Source: UBA940 sp045613745
Lineage (GTDB): Bacteria > Bacteroidota > Bacteroidia > Bacteroidales > Rikenellaceae
Length of the DNA stretch: 64,000 nucleotides
Assembly: GCA_045613745.1 (NCBI GenBank)
Contig: JAZLBP010000003.1
Location: 1 to 64,000, forward strand
Direction of reading: 5' to 3'
The stretch's first letter is position 1. Every line of letters starts with the position of its first letter. Under the pieces are notes generated by a model. That model searched no databases and was not told where the DNA came from. It saw nothing but the letters and a program-made list of their open reading frames with translations. The translations under genes and the position numbers were made by a program. Below are positions 26,505-33,452 of the stretch, in pieces.

Positions 26505-27722
26505 CTACAACTCGGTTTCGTCGATACCGAACTCCTTGATACGTCGATACAGCGTGCGCTCCGACATAAACAGCAATTTGGCGGCCTCCTTGCGTTTGCC
26601 ATTAGAACGACGCAGAGCCGAAACTATTGCTTCGCGCATCATCTCATCCTTGGTTTGGGGAGGCATAGTCATATCGGTCACATCCTCCGACTCGGTATCG
26701 GTCACGGTATGCGACTGCGAGGTGTGGTCGATACTACCGGGCAGCAGACCAAAAATCTCGCGTGTGGGATGCGAGTGCGACATTGCGGGTGCAGCTCCAC
26801 CCAACTCGGCAACCATTCGTTTGAGTTCGGCAATATCGTTGCGCATATCAAACAGAATACGATAGAGAATCTCTCTCTCGTCACCGAACGACGCGCCACC
26901 CGACTGGCGGTCACCTGCGGCCGAAATAACGGGCGAGGTGTGTACCACGGGAAGGTAACGACGCATAACGTCGGCGGTAATGACACGTTGCTCCTCGATG
27001 GCCGAAATCTGTTCGGCTACGTTTTTGAGCTGGCGGACGTTACCCGGCCAAGCGTATTGTTCAATCGCCATACGTGCCGACTCATCAAGCGAGATGGCGG
27101 GCATATGGTATTGGTTGGCTATGTCGGCAGCAAACTTACGGAACAACAAATAGATATCCCCCACTCGCTCGCGCAAGGGAGGCACCTCGATAGGTACGGT
27201 ATTGAGTCGGTAGTAGAGGTCATCGCGGAAACGTCCCGAACTGATGGCCTCCTGCAAATTGACATTGGTAGCAGCAACGACCCTCACATTGGTTTTTTGC
27301 ACTTTGGCCGAGCCGACGCGCATAAACTCACCAGTCTGCAACACACGCAACAGACGCACCTGTGTAGAGTGCGGAAGTTCGGCAACCTCATCAAGGAAGA
27401 TGGTTCCTCCGTCGGCCTCCTCGAAGTAACCTTTGCGCGCCTCAACGGCACCCGTAAAAGCACCCTTCTCGTGTCCGAAAAGCTCGGAGTCGATAGTACC
27501 CTCGGGAATTGCGCCACAGTTGACAGCTATGTATTTATGGTGTTTGCGCGAGCTGTTGGTATGGATAATCTGCGGAAAGAACTCTTTACCCACACCGCTT
27601 TCGCCCGTAATCAGCACCGACAAGTCGGTGGATGCAACACGCAATGCAATCTCCAATGCGCGCTCCATTCCACGGCTATTGCCAATAATGCCGAATCGTT
27701 GTTTTATCGCCAATGTTTCCAT
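26505..27722 (-). CDS. Sigma-54-dependent transcriptional activator without receiver domain
   Basis: 405 residues. The AAA+ domain begins almost at the N-terminus ('IIGNSRGMERAL'), with Walker A GESGVGKE, the sigma-54-contacting GAFTGA, Walker B 'GTIFLDEV' and the arginine finger region 'FRDDLYYRL'. A Fis-type HTH closes the protein (about 365-400). There is no REC, GAF or PAS domain, so control must come from protein partners or level. The gene starts next to the HU-like gene's stop and precedes lptE. Confidence 0.93.
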   Translation of the reverse strand: METLAIKQRFGIIGNSRGMERALEIALRVASTDLSVLITGESGVGKEFFPQIIHTNSSRKHHKYIAVNCGAIPEGTIDSELFGHEKGAFTGAVEARKGYFEEADGGTIFLDEVAELPHSTQVRLLRVLQTGEFMRVGSAKVQKTNVRVVAATNVNLQEAISSGRFRDDLYYRLNTVPIEVPPLRERVGDIYLLFRKFAADIANQYHMPAISLDESARMAIEQYAWPGNVRQLKNVAEQISAIEEQRVITADVMRRYLPVVHTSPVISAAGDRQSGGASFGDEREILYRILFDMRNDIAELKRMVAELGGAAPAMSHSHPTREIFGLLPGSIDHTSQSHTVTDTESEDVTDMTMPPQTKDEMMREAIVSALRRSNGKRKEAAKLLFMSERTLYRRIKEFGIDETEL

Positions 27723-28427
27723 CTATTCCAGTATTATAGTCGAGGTCATATCGCTATTAATCACACCATATGCCATAATCGCCAGCGCAACAACGGCTGC
27801 GGCAATTGCGGCAATCAACACCCAGTCGGTTTTCTTTTGGGGTTGGTCGGCCACTCTACGAGGACGGGGTTGTGCGGGGCGAGGTTGTGTAGGTCTTGGT
27901 TGATCCGGTTTGGGTTGCTCAACTTTGGGTTGTTCTGCCTTCGGTTGCTCGACTGGTTTGGGTTGAACGACTGGTTTTGCCTCTTCTTTCACACTCGGAG
28001 CAGCCACTACACTTTGGGGCTCAGAAGCAGGAGTTGCTACAGGAGTGGGTGCCGGTGCCGGTGCAGGTGCAGGTGCAGGCGCAGGTTGGGGAGTCACAGG
28101 TTCAGCAACCGCGCTCTCGACATGAGCAACAAACACCACTCTGCCATCGGCACTTCGGCTCAACACACCAAAATCGGTCAAGCGAACCTCACCGCCCTCG
28201 GTAAGGCCTCGTTCAACATCCGCTACGAAACGTGCAATTTGCTCGGTGGCTTGTTGCTCGGTGAGCGACAAACTGTTCATCAGCGCACGCGACAGTACAC
28301 CGTCGTTATCCTTGAACATATCCGTAAAGAGCAACACACCATCGCTGCGTTTCATAAACGAGCCCAGCGAGGGTACAGTCACACGTTTCTCCGTTTGGAG
28401 CAGTTTTTTTATCTCTCGACTAATCAT
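27723..28427 (-). CDS. HU-like domain protein with proline-rich linker and C-terminal membrane helix
   Basis: 234 residues. The first ~90 resemble the prokaryotic HU/CCDC81-type domain ('RVTVPSLGSFMKR..GVLLFTDMFKDNDGVLSR'). Residues about 105-195 are low-complexity Pro/Ala then Pro/Gln/Lys, and about 203-223 form a single transmembrane helix ('WVLIAAIAAAVVALAIMAYG'). Related Bacteroidetes proteins often carry a SPOR domain, which is absent here. It might tether a complex to the envelope; function unknown. Stop and the next gene's start are adjacent. Confidence 0.7.
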   Translation of the reverse strand: MISREIKKLLQTEKRVTVPSLGSFMKRSDGVLLFTDMFKDNDGVLSRALMNSLSLTEQQATEQIARFVADVERGLTEGGEVRLTDFGVLSRSADGRVVFVAHVESAVAEPVTPQPAPAPAPAPAPAPTPVATPASEPQSVVAAPSVKEEAKPVVQPKPVEQPKAEQPKVEQPKPDQPRPTQPRPAQPRPRRVADQPQKKTDWVLIAAIAAAVVALAIMAYGVINSDMTSTIILE

Positions 28428-28444
28428 ATCATCTTCTTTGGGGT

Positions 28445-28476
28445 CAAAATTACTACATTTCTACGAAATTCTAAAA
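28445..28476 (-). promoter_or_regulatory. Promoter of the HU-like/sigma-54 activator operon
   Basis: Minus-strand TTTT (28473-28476) and TAATTTTG (28445-28452) are separated by 20 bp, about 18 nt before the start codon. Confidence 0.5.
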
Positions 28477-28504
28477 TCTGCGCCCCTTTTTATGGCACAC
28501 TACG

Positions 28505-28536
28505 ATTGATAATCCCAAAAAGAATCACCATATTTG
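28505..28536 (+). promoter_or_regulatory. Candidate promoter of the DUF5689 lipoprotein
   Basis: ATTG (28505-28508) and CATATTTG (28529-28536) lie 20 bp apart, each with one mismatch to the consensus. Confidence 0.4.
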
Positions 28537-28582
28537 CATTACAATCGCCATTTTGGCACAAAAACCTCAACTTCGGACCGCT

Positions 28583-29350
28583 ATGAACTACATCACAAGA
28601 GTGCTTTCCACCATCTGCTTTGTGCTCTTGTTGTGCGGATGCGAATATGAGGACACACCCGTCTCGGAATACATCAGCATTGCCCGTTTTCGACAGCATT
28701 ACAGATACTACCCCGTACGTGTCACCCAACCGTGGTATATAGTAGGTCGAGTGACAAGCTGCGACAGAGAGGGCAACTTCTACAAAACGATTGTTTTGGA
28801 GGATACCACAAATGCCATCGAGATTAACGTAAGCGACCGACAGCTATACAAAATCGCCCCGTGGGGCAGCATCGTCAAGATATATGTCGATGGTATGTGG
28901 ATTGGCTCTTACGGACGTAGCCGTGTAGCAGGAGCAAAACCTACGGGTACTTTCCCCGTTGATGACCTCAATGCCCAAGATTTTGAATCGCGGCTGCAAG
29001 TGATCGACCACTCCGATTCGCTCTACCGACCCAAAGTACGCACTATCGACAACCTCACACTCAAAGACAACCAACGATGGATTCTTATCGACTCGGTACA
29101 ATTCATTGACCAAGAGCTTGGACAATCGTGGGGATGCGCCGACTCAACCACACGTCGTCACGTAATATCCCGCACTGGCAGCACTATGCGCATAGCCACT
29201 TCGGCATACGCAACGTGGCGCGACACCCGACTCCCAACCGGTTCGGGAAGCATCGACGGCATCCTATACCACCGCCAAGGCCACTACGAGCTATGGCCTA
29301 CATCCATTGTTCGAGTCAATATGAATTCGCCGCGATTTGAGGTACAATAA
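28583..29350 (+). CDS. DUF5689-like lipoprotein
   Basis: 255 residues. The signal peptide ends 'LLLCGC' (Cys about 20), followed by EYED, an acidic stretch fitting surface export in Bacteroidetes. The body 'WYIVGRVTSCDREGNFYKTIVLEDTTNAIEI' resembles the OB-fold-like DUF5689 domain, which occurs in Bacteroidetes surface lipoproteins and nuclease-associated proteins. ATG 28583 is preferred to the in-frame codon at 28553, since only it gives a proper signal peptide and it lies after the promoter. The ligand is unknown. Confidence 0.7.
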   Translation: MNYITRVLSTICFVLLLCGCEYEDTPVSEYISIARFRQHYRYYPVRVTQPWYIVGRVTSCDREGNFYKTIVLEDTTNAIEINVSDRQLYKIAPWGSIVKIYVDGMWIGSYGRSRVAGAKPTGTFPVDDLNAQDFESRLQVIDHSDSLYRPKVRTIDNLTLKDNQRWILIDSVQFIDQELGQSWGCADSTTRRHVISRTGSTMRIATSAYATWRDTRLPTGSGSIDGILYHRQGHYELWPTSIVRVNMNSPRFEVQ

Positions 29351-29369
29351 GAAAATTTTAGTACATTTG
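29336..29369 (+). promoter_or_regulatory. Candidate promoter of the membrane protein gene
   Basis: TTTG (29336-29339) and TACATTTG (29362-29369) match perfectly but are 22 bp apart, slightly long. The -33 box lies inside the end of the upstream gene. Confidence 0.5.
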
Positions 29370-29390
29370 CATAAACCAAAATCTCACATT

Positions 29391-29990
29391 ATGAACAAAC
29401 TACGACAAGCGGCATTTGCCGTAGCCGCAATTTTCGGTGCGTGTGCGCTCATCCATCTACCCTACAACATTCTCACAAAGGCTCACATCATCAGCAGTAC
29501 TCCCGCGTGGAGAACCGTTATCGCCTTTGTCGGAATTGTAATTTGTTTGAGTGAGGTGATTTTCTTCGCCTATATGGCACGCAGCAAAGAGAGTTCGAAA
29601 TGCCTCAAACTACCTGCAATTATGGTTCTGATTGTGCCCGCAATCTCGGCACTCATCCGCATCGGCAACTACACCTCGGGACAATGTGCCTGCTTTGCCG
29701 AGTGGTGGAAATCGGGCAGTGACTTTATTGGAGTTCTTTCGCCCATCATCAGCATTTGGGCTGTGATTTGGCTCATCGTGTTGGGATTCTGTTTCCGACG
29801 CAACAAGGTCATTATGGTAATGTCATTTGTCGCCGCCTACGAGACTCTGTTCAGCCTTGTGTTGTGGACATTCCTGGCAGGCATAGTAACCGTTCCACCC
29901 TATGCCTATACCCTCATCCTTGCACAATACTACGTAGTGTGGACTCTATTCTACGTTGCCATCGGAGCGTACTACAAGAAGATTGAATAG
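29391..29990 (+). CDS. Hypothetical integral membrane protein (about six helices)
   Basis: 199 residues, very hydrophobic, with predicted helices at about 7-23, 44-64, 78-92, 118-140, 144-168 and 172-194. It has no recognisable catalytic motif; three cysteines cluster in a loop (about 105-112, 'GQCACFAEWW'). I start at ATG 29391, downstream of the promoter. It sits between a surface lipoprotein gene and a terminator. I do not recognise a family. Confidence 0.65.
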   Translation: MNKLRQAAFAVAAIFGACALIHLPYNILTKAHIISSTPAWRTVIAFVGIVICLSEVIFFAYMARSKESSKCLKLPAIMVLIVPAISALIRIGNYTSGQCACFAEWWKSGSDFIGVLSPIISIWAVIWLIVLGFCFRRNKVIMVMSFVAAYETLFSLVLWTFLAGIVTVPPYAYTLILAQYYVVWTLFYVAIGAYYKKIE

Positions 29991-30010
29991 CAATAGATTA
30001 ACAACATAAA

Positions 30011-30040
30011 AAGGTTGCTCTGGTGAGCAACTTTTTTTTT
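30011..30040. terminator. Bidirectional terminator between membrane protein gene and recO
   Basis: GTTGCTC (30014-30020) pairs with GAGCAAC (30025-30031) around TGGT, extended by A-T pairs and followed by nine T on the plus strand. Convergent recO ends at 30043. Confidence 0.85.
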
Positions 30041-30042
30041 AT

Positions 30043-30768
30043 TTAATCAAACACTGCGCGGAGAATCTCTACCGAGCGGATGGTATGCACCGAGTCGAGG
30101 TGGAAATCAAAGTAGTCGAGCATTGCCGTAAGGAATCCGTCGCGTGAGGTGCGATTCAGCGGCACGGAGGCCAGCGAGTCGAAATCGACAGCCATAATCT
30201 GTGCCAAGATACGCGAATTTTCGAGACTCATCGCGTCGCCCGACAGAGGCATTGAGCCTACAAAGCACCCTTCGCGGATGTCCAAGTAGTCGCCCTCGCG
30301 GTACTCGCCCGAAGGGTAGAATCCCAAGTGACGACTCAATTCGACAAGGAATTTTAAGTGATAATTAGCGACCCCCGACGAGGTTTCGTCAAGTCTTTGA
30401 ACAGCTTCGCACACAAACTCAAACAGCGAAGACTCGGGCTCGATATCACGCACAAGGCGATACAACACCTCGGCCATAAACATCGCGACCGTACTCTTGA
30501 CAATATCAAACGGCATCGACACCAACGGCACAGCGCAACGAACATCGCGCACAAGGTCCATATCGGATTTGGTGGAGTGCGAGGCCTCCAACTCAACCAC
30601 AAACATCGGTTGCAGCAGCGCCATACGATTACCTCCGTGGCGTCCTTTGACACCTCGAATCATAAAAGAACGGCGACCCAACTTCTCGGTCAGCACAAAG
30701 GCTATCAAAGAGTTGTCGCCGTACTTCAACGTATGTAGCACCACTCCCGTGGTTGTGTAATTCTGCAT
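30043..30768 (-). CDS. recO: DNA repair protein RecO
   Basis: Mediates RecA loading with RecF and RecR and anneals SSB-coated strands. The 241-residue protein has the N-terminal OB fold ('TGVVLHTLKYGDNSLIAFVLTEKLG', about 7-31) and the helical C-terminal domain. The zinc finger of many RecO proteins is not visible, as is usual in Bacteroidetes. Upstream lies the structured element and ssb. RecF is encoded further on in the same window. Confidence 0.9.
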   Translation of the reverse strand: MQNYTTTGVVLHTLKYGDNSLIAFVLTEKLGRRSFMIRGVKGRHGGNRMALLQPMFVVELEASHSTKSDMDLVRDVRCAVPLVSMPFDIVKSTVAMFMAEVLYRLVRDIEPESSLFEFVCEAVQRLDETSSGVANYHLKFLVELSRHLGFYPSGEYREGDYLDIREGCFVGSMPLSGDAMSLENSRILAQIMAVDFDSLASVPLNRTSRDGFLTAMLDYFDFHLDSVHTIRSVEILRAVFD

Positions 30769-30837
30769 ACAGGTGTGTTATCTGCGTTTGGAATTCCGCT
30801 TCACTATTATGCCTCTAATATTGGTATTAGTCGGTCT

Positions 30838-30966
30838 ATATGTGAGGATTTTATTTTTCGTACAATTGACACATCTCCTTCCTTATTTTAGTGTGGATTG
30901 TCGAGGAAATTTTGTGCCGTGGAAGGGAGCGAAACCGCAGCATACTAAAGGTATGTGAGGATTTTG
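30838..30966. repeat. Direct repeat of 14 bp in the recO-ssb gap
   Basis: TATGTGAGGATTTT occurs once near 30839-30852 and again near 30953-30966, the second inside the structured element. Such a partial duplication suggests remnants of two copies of one element. Confidence 0.6.
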
Positions 30967-31012
30967 CTATCCGCACCAACGGTGCAAAATTTACCGACAA
31001 GACGCACTAAAA
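30886..31012. other. Cloverleaf-like structured element overlapping the ssb stop
   Basis: Nested pairings can be drawn: 30886-30895 with 31003-31012 (10 bp, one GU), 30898-30903 with 30995-31000 (6 bp) and 30907-30920 with 30979-30992 (14 bp, two GU). Inside are hairpins CATAC/GTATG (about 30940-30955) and GGAT/ATCC (about 30958-30971). The outermost stem includes the ssb stop codon (31007-31009). It may be an RNA, a 3'-UTR element or a mobile palindromic repeat; no protein can be read from it. Confidence 0.6.
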
Positions 31013-31441
31013 CGGCAGGTCGTCCTCATCATTAACAGTAGGCGGTACCACAGGTTTGGGTGCAGGAGCTGCTGCGGGAGCGGCAGGAGCAGCGGGACGG
31101 GGAGCAGAGTCACCCTCGGCACGACGGTCGAGGAGTTTCATATCGCTGGCGATAATCTCGACGGTCACACGACGATTGCCATCCTTGTCGGTCCACTCGT
31201 TGCTACGCAGAGGGCCCTCGACATAGATGCGCGAACCTTTGCGAACATATTTATCGGCCACGTCAGCAAGACCGCGCCACAGCACAACGTTGTGCCACTC
31301 GGTGTGGTCGCCCCAACCGTCATCTTTGCGCACGCGCTCGGTGGTAGCCACACGGATACGACAAACTTTCACGCCGCTTTCGAGGCTACGCACCTCGGGG
31401 TCGGCACCCACATTTCCGATAAGTATTGCTTTGTTTACCAT
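31007..31441 (-). CDS. ssb: Single-stranded DNA-binding protein
   Basis: A 144-residue OB-fold protein. 'NKAILIGNVGADPEVR' (about 3-18), 'TEWHNVVLWRGLAD' and 'GSRIYVEGPLRS' are typical. A Pro/Ala-rich linker leads to the acidic tip DDLPF that recruits repair partners including RecO. The gene begins 13 nt after pnp, so lpxK-pnp-ssb is probably one transcript. Confidence 0.95.
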   Translation of the reverse strand: MVNKAILIGNVGADPEVRSLESGVKVCRIRVATTERVRKDDGWGDHTEWHNVVLWRGLADVADKYVRKGSRIYVEGPLRSNEWTDKDGNRRVTVEIIASDMKLLDRRAEGDSAPRPAAPAAPAAAPAPKPVVPPTVNDEDDLPF

Positions 31442-31454
31442 TGTAAATTCTCGT

Positions 31455-32258
31455 TTATAGTTGTTTAATCATTTGTTCAAAAAGTTGTGTCATCAACACA
31501 CCCGCCTTTGCTCCTTGGAGTTGCACATCCTCGTGGTCGCCCACCTCGTCCGACAGGCCGCAGTTGGTAATGACCGACACAGCAAAAACGGGAAGACCCA
31601 TATGTCGTGCCGCAATAACCTCGGGAGTGGTGCTCATACCTGCAGCGTCACCGCCGATAATCTTGAAGTAGCGATACTCCGCTTGTGTTTCGAAAGTGGG
31701 ACCCGTACCACCGACATAGACACCATACTGCAACTTGATTCCCATCGCATCGGCCGTTTTGGTTGCAAGGGCAATCATATCGCGGTCGTAGCAGTTGTGC
31801 ATATCGGGGAAGCGTGTGCCGAGTTCTTCGATATTGGGGCCAATCAGCGGATTCGGAATCAGGTTGATATGGTCGGTGATAACCATCAAATCACCCACGC
31901 GGAACGAAGTGTTGAGACCTCCGCTGGCATTCGACACAAAGAGTCGTTTGATGCCAAGCATACCCATCACCCTAACAGGGAAGACTACCTCTTGTGTGGG
32001 GTATCCCTCGTAGTGGTGGAAGCGTCCCTGCATAGCAACTACGCGGTGACCACCCAACATACCGAAAATCAATCGTCCGTGATGTCCCTTAACGGTCGAA
32101 ACCGGGAAATCGGGAATATCGGCATAGTTCAATGCAGCGTGAATCTCGATACTATCGACAAGTCCACCAAGTCCAGTACCGAGAATAATTCCAATCTCCG
32201 GCTCAAACCCAACCTTACTTTGTATAAAGGAGGCTGTCCGTTTGATTCTTTCTAACAT
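31455..32258 (-). CDS. Purine-nucleoside phosphorylase
   Basis: Cleaves inosine and guanosine to free base and ribose-1-phosphate for salvage. The 267-residue protein is of the trimeric PNP type: 'IGIILGTGLGGLVD' (phosphate site), 'HHGRLIFG', 'VSNASGGLN', 'YVGGTGPTFETQAEYR' and 'AAGMSTTPEVIAARHMG'. I start at ATG 32258, which overlaps the lpxK 3' end by 44 nt. The upstream extension to 32303 runs deeper into lpxK and adds an unconserved basic stretch. Confidence 0.92.
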   Translation of the reverse strand: MLERIKRTASFIQSKVGFEPEIGIILGTGLGGLVDSIEIHAALNYADIPDFPVSTVKGHHGRLIFGMLGGHRVVAMQGRFHHYEGYPTQEVVFPVRVMGMLGIKRLFVSNASGGLNTSFRVGDLMVITDHINLIPNPLIGPNIEELGTRFPDMHNCYDRDMIALATKTADAMGIKLQYGVYVGGTGPTFETQAEYRYFKIIGGDAAGMSTTPEVIAARHMGLPVFAVSVITNCGLSDEVGDHEDVQLQGAKAGVLMTQLFEQMIKQL

Positions 32259-33291
32259 ATTTTTCGAGTTGATTGATGAATTTTTCGCGCGTTTCGGATA
32301 CAAACGAAATCTGTACCGACACGAAGAACAAGCGTTTGCGAATATTATGCGGAATACGTTTGCGACCCGTAAGTTTCACCGCATCCTTCTCGGTGGTGAT
32401 AATCATCGTATCTTCGGGCAGCTCGGCCAAGCGTTCTTCGAGTTTGGCCATATCGTTGACATTGTAGGGGTGGTGGTCGCGGAACAACATCTGCTCAACC
32501 ACATTATAGCGCATCTCCAAGCTATTCACAAAAGGTTGCGGATTACCAATAGCAGCCAAAGCCAGCACATTGCTACCCGACACGATATTGGGCATAATAG
32601 CCTCGTCGGCAAAAACCGGTTGCGGTGTGCCGTTGATCATACGGGTAAAGAACTGGTTCTGGTAGGGGAACAATTTGAGTCCGTTAATCATCACCCTCAT
32701 ATCCATCGGGGTCATTGTGTCGGAACACTTGGTAACACACACAAAGTGCGCACGAGGCAACTGCGACGGCAAGTCGCGAAGATTACCCACGGGCAACAAT
32801 TCATCCTCGTAGATAGGACGATTGTAGTCCACCAAAACGATGTTGATTGTAGGTTCAATATAGCGATGTTGGAATGCGTCATCCATAATGATGATCTCGG
32901 TGTCGGGATAGAGTTCCATAATGCGTTGCACACCCTCTACCCTCTTCTCACACACCACGACCAGCACGTCGGGGAATTTGAGTTTAATCTGCTTGGGCTC
33001 GTCACCAACCTGCTTGTACGACGAACGCGTAGTCACCTCGATAAAACCGCTGGAACGGCGGCCATAGCCACGCGACAACACAGCCACCCTATGAGTTTGG
33101 CTCAGGCTCTCCACCAGCATTTCGGTAAATGGAGTTTTGCCTGTTCCACCCACGGTAAGGTTGCCCACACAGATGGTCACAACATTGTCGAAACGGACGG
33201 ATTTGATTTGTCCGCTATCAAACAACTTGTGTCGGATGTTCAGATACAACCGAAACAGCCACGACGCCGGATATGCTAAAATTTTCAACAA
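32215..33291 (-). CDS. lpxK: Tetraacyldisaccharide 4'-kinase
   Basis: Adds the 4'-phosphate to lipid A precursor at the inner membrane. The 358-residue protein has an N-terminal membrane-associated helix, the P-loop 'VGGTGKTPF' (about 47-55), 'VLSRGYGRRSSGF' and the catalytic 'DDAFQHR' (about 136-142). Length is usual. It begins its own transcription unit and overlaps pnp. Confidence 0.94.
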   Translation of the reverse strand: MLKILAYPASWLFRLYLNIRHKLFDSGQIKSVRFDNVVTICVGNLTVGGTGKTPFTEMLVESLSQTHRVAVLSRGYGRRSSGFIEVTTRSSYKQVGDEPKQIKLKFPDVLVVVCEKRVEGVQRIMELYPDTEIIIMDDAFQHRYIEPTINIVLVDYNRPIYEDELLPVGNLRDLPSQLPRAHFVCVTKCSDTMTPMDMRVMINGLKLFPYQNQFFTRMINGTPQPVFADEAIMPNIVSGSNVLALAAIGNPQPFVNSLEMRYNVVEQMLFRDHHPYNVNDMAKLEERLAELPEDTMIITTEKDAVKLTGRKRIPHNIRKRLFFVSVQISFVSETREKFINQLEKYVRKNQTDSLLYTK

Positions 33292-33310
33292 GGCATAGTT
33301 AGTTTGGTAT

Positions 33311-33342
33311 CAAAAGTACAACATTTTACTATAAATACCAAA
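33311..33342 (-). promoter_or_regulatory. Promoter of lpxK-pnp-ssb
   Basis: Minus-strand TTTG (33339-33342) and TACTTTTG (33311-33318), both perfect, with 20 bp between them. The leader would be only about 13 nt. Confidence 0.8.
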
Positions 33343-33393
33343 TTTTCAACACTTTTTCTTCGCGCACCACTGCCACACACCGCTACAAACAAC

Positions 33394-33425
33394 GAGGTCG
33401 CTTGGCACATATACCAAACGACCTC
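33394..33425 (-). terminator. Terminator after secA
   Basis: GAGGTCG-TTGG arms (33394-33405) pair with 33414-33425 apart from one mismatch. On the minus strand the sequence after it is only moderately T-rich. Confidence 0.6.
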
Positions 33426-33452
33426 ACAAAGATTTTATTATAGCGAAGTACA

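Noticed and set aside
28021..28090. Short tandem GGTGCAGG-like units resembling a repeat array
   Set aside because: They encode the Pro/Ala linker of the HU-like protein and are low-complexity coding sequence.
26385..28586. 733-codon plus-strand frame opposite lptE, the sigma-54 activator and the HU-like gene
   Set aside because: It crosses three clear minus-strand genes and has no recognisable motif.
30838..31006. Signal recognition particle RNA, 6S RNA or RNase P RNA
   Set aside because: None of their conserved motifs (for example the SRP GGAA tetraloop context) can be found in the folded element.
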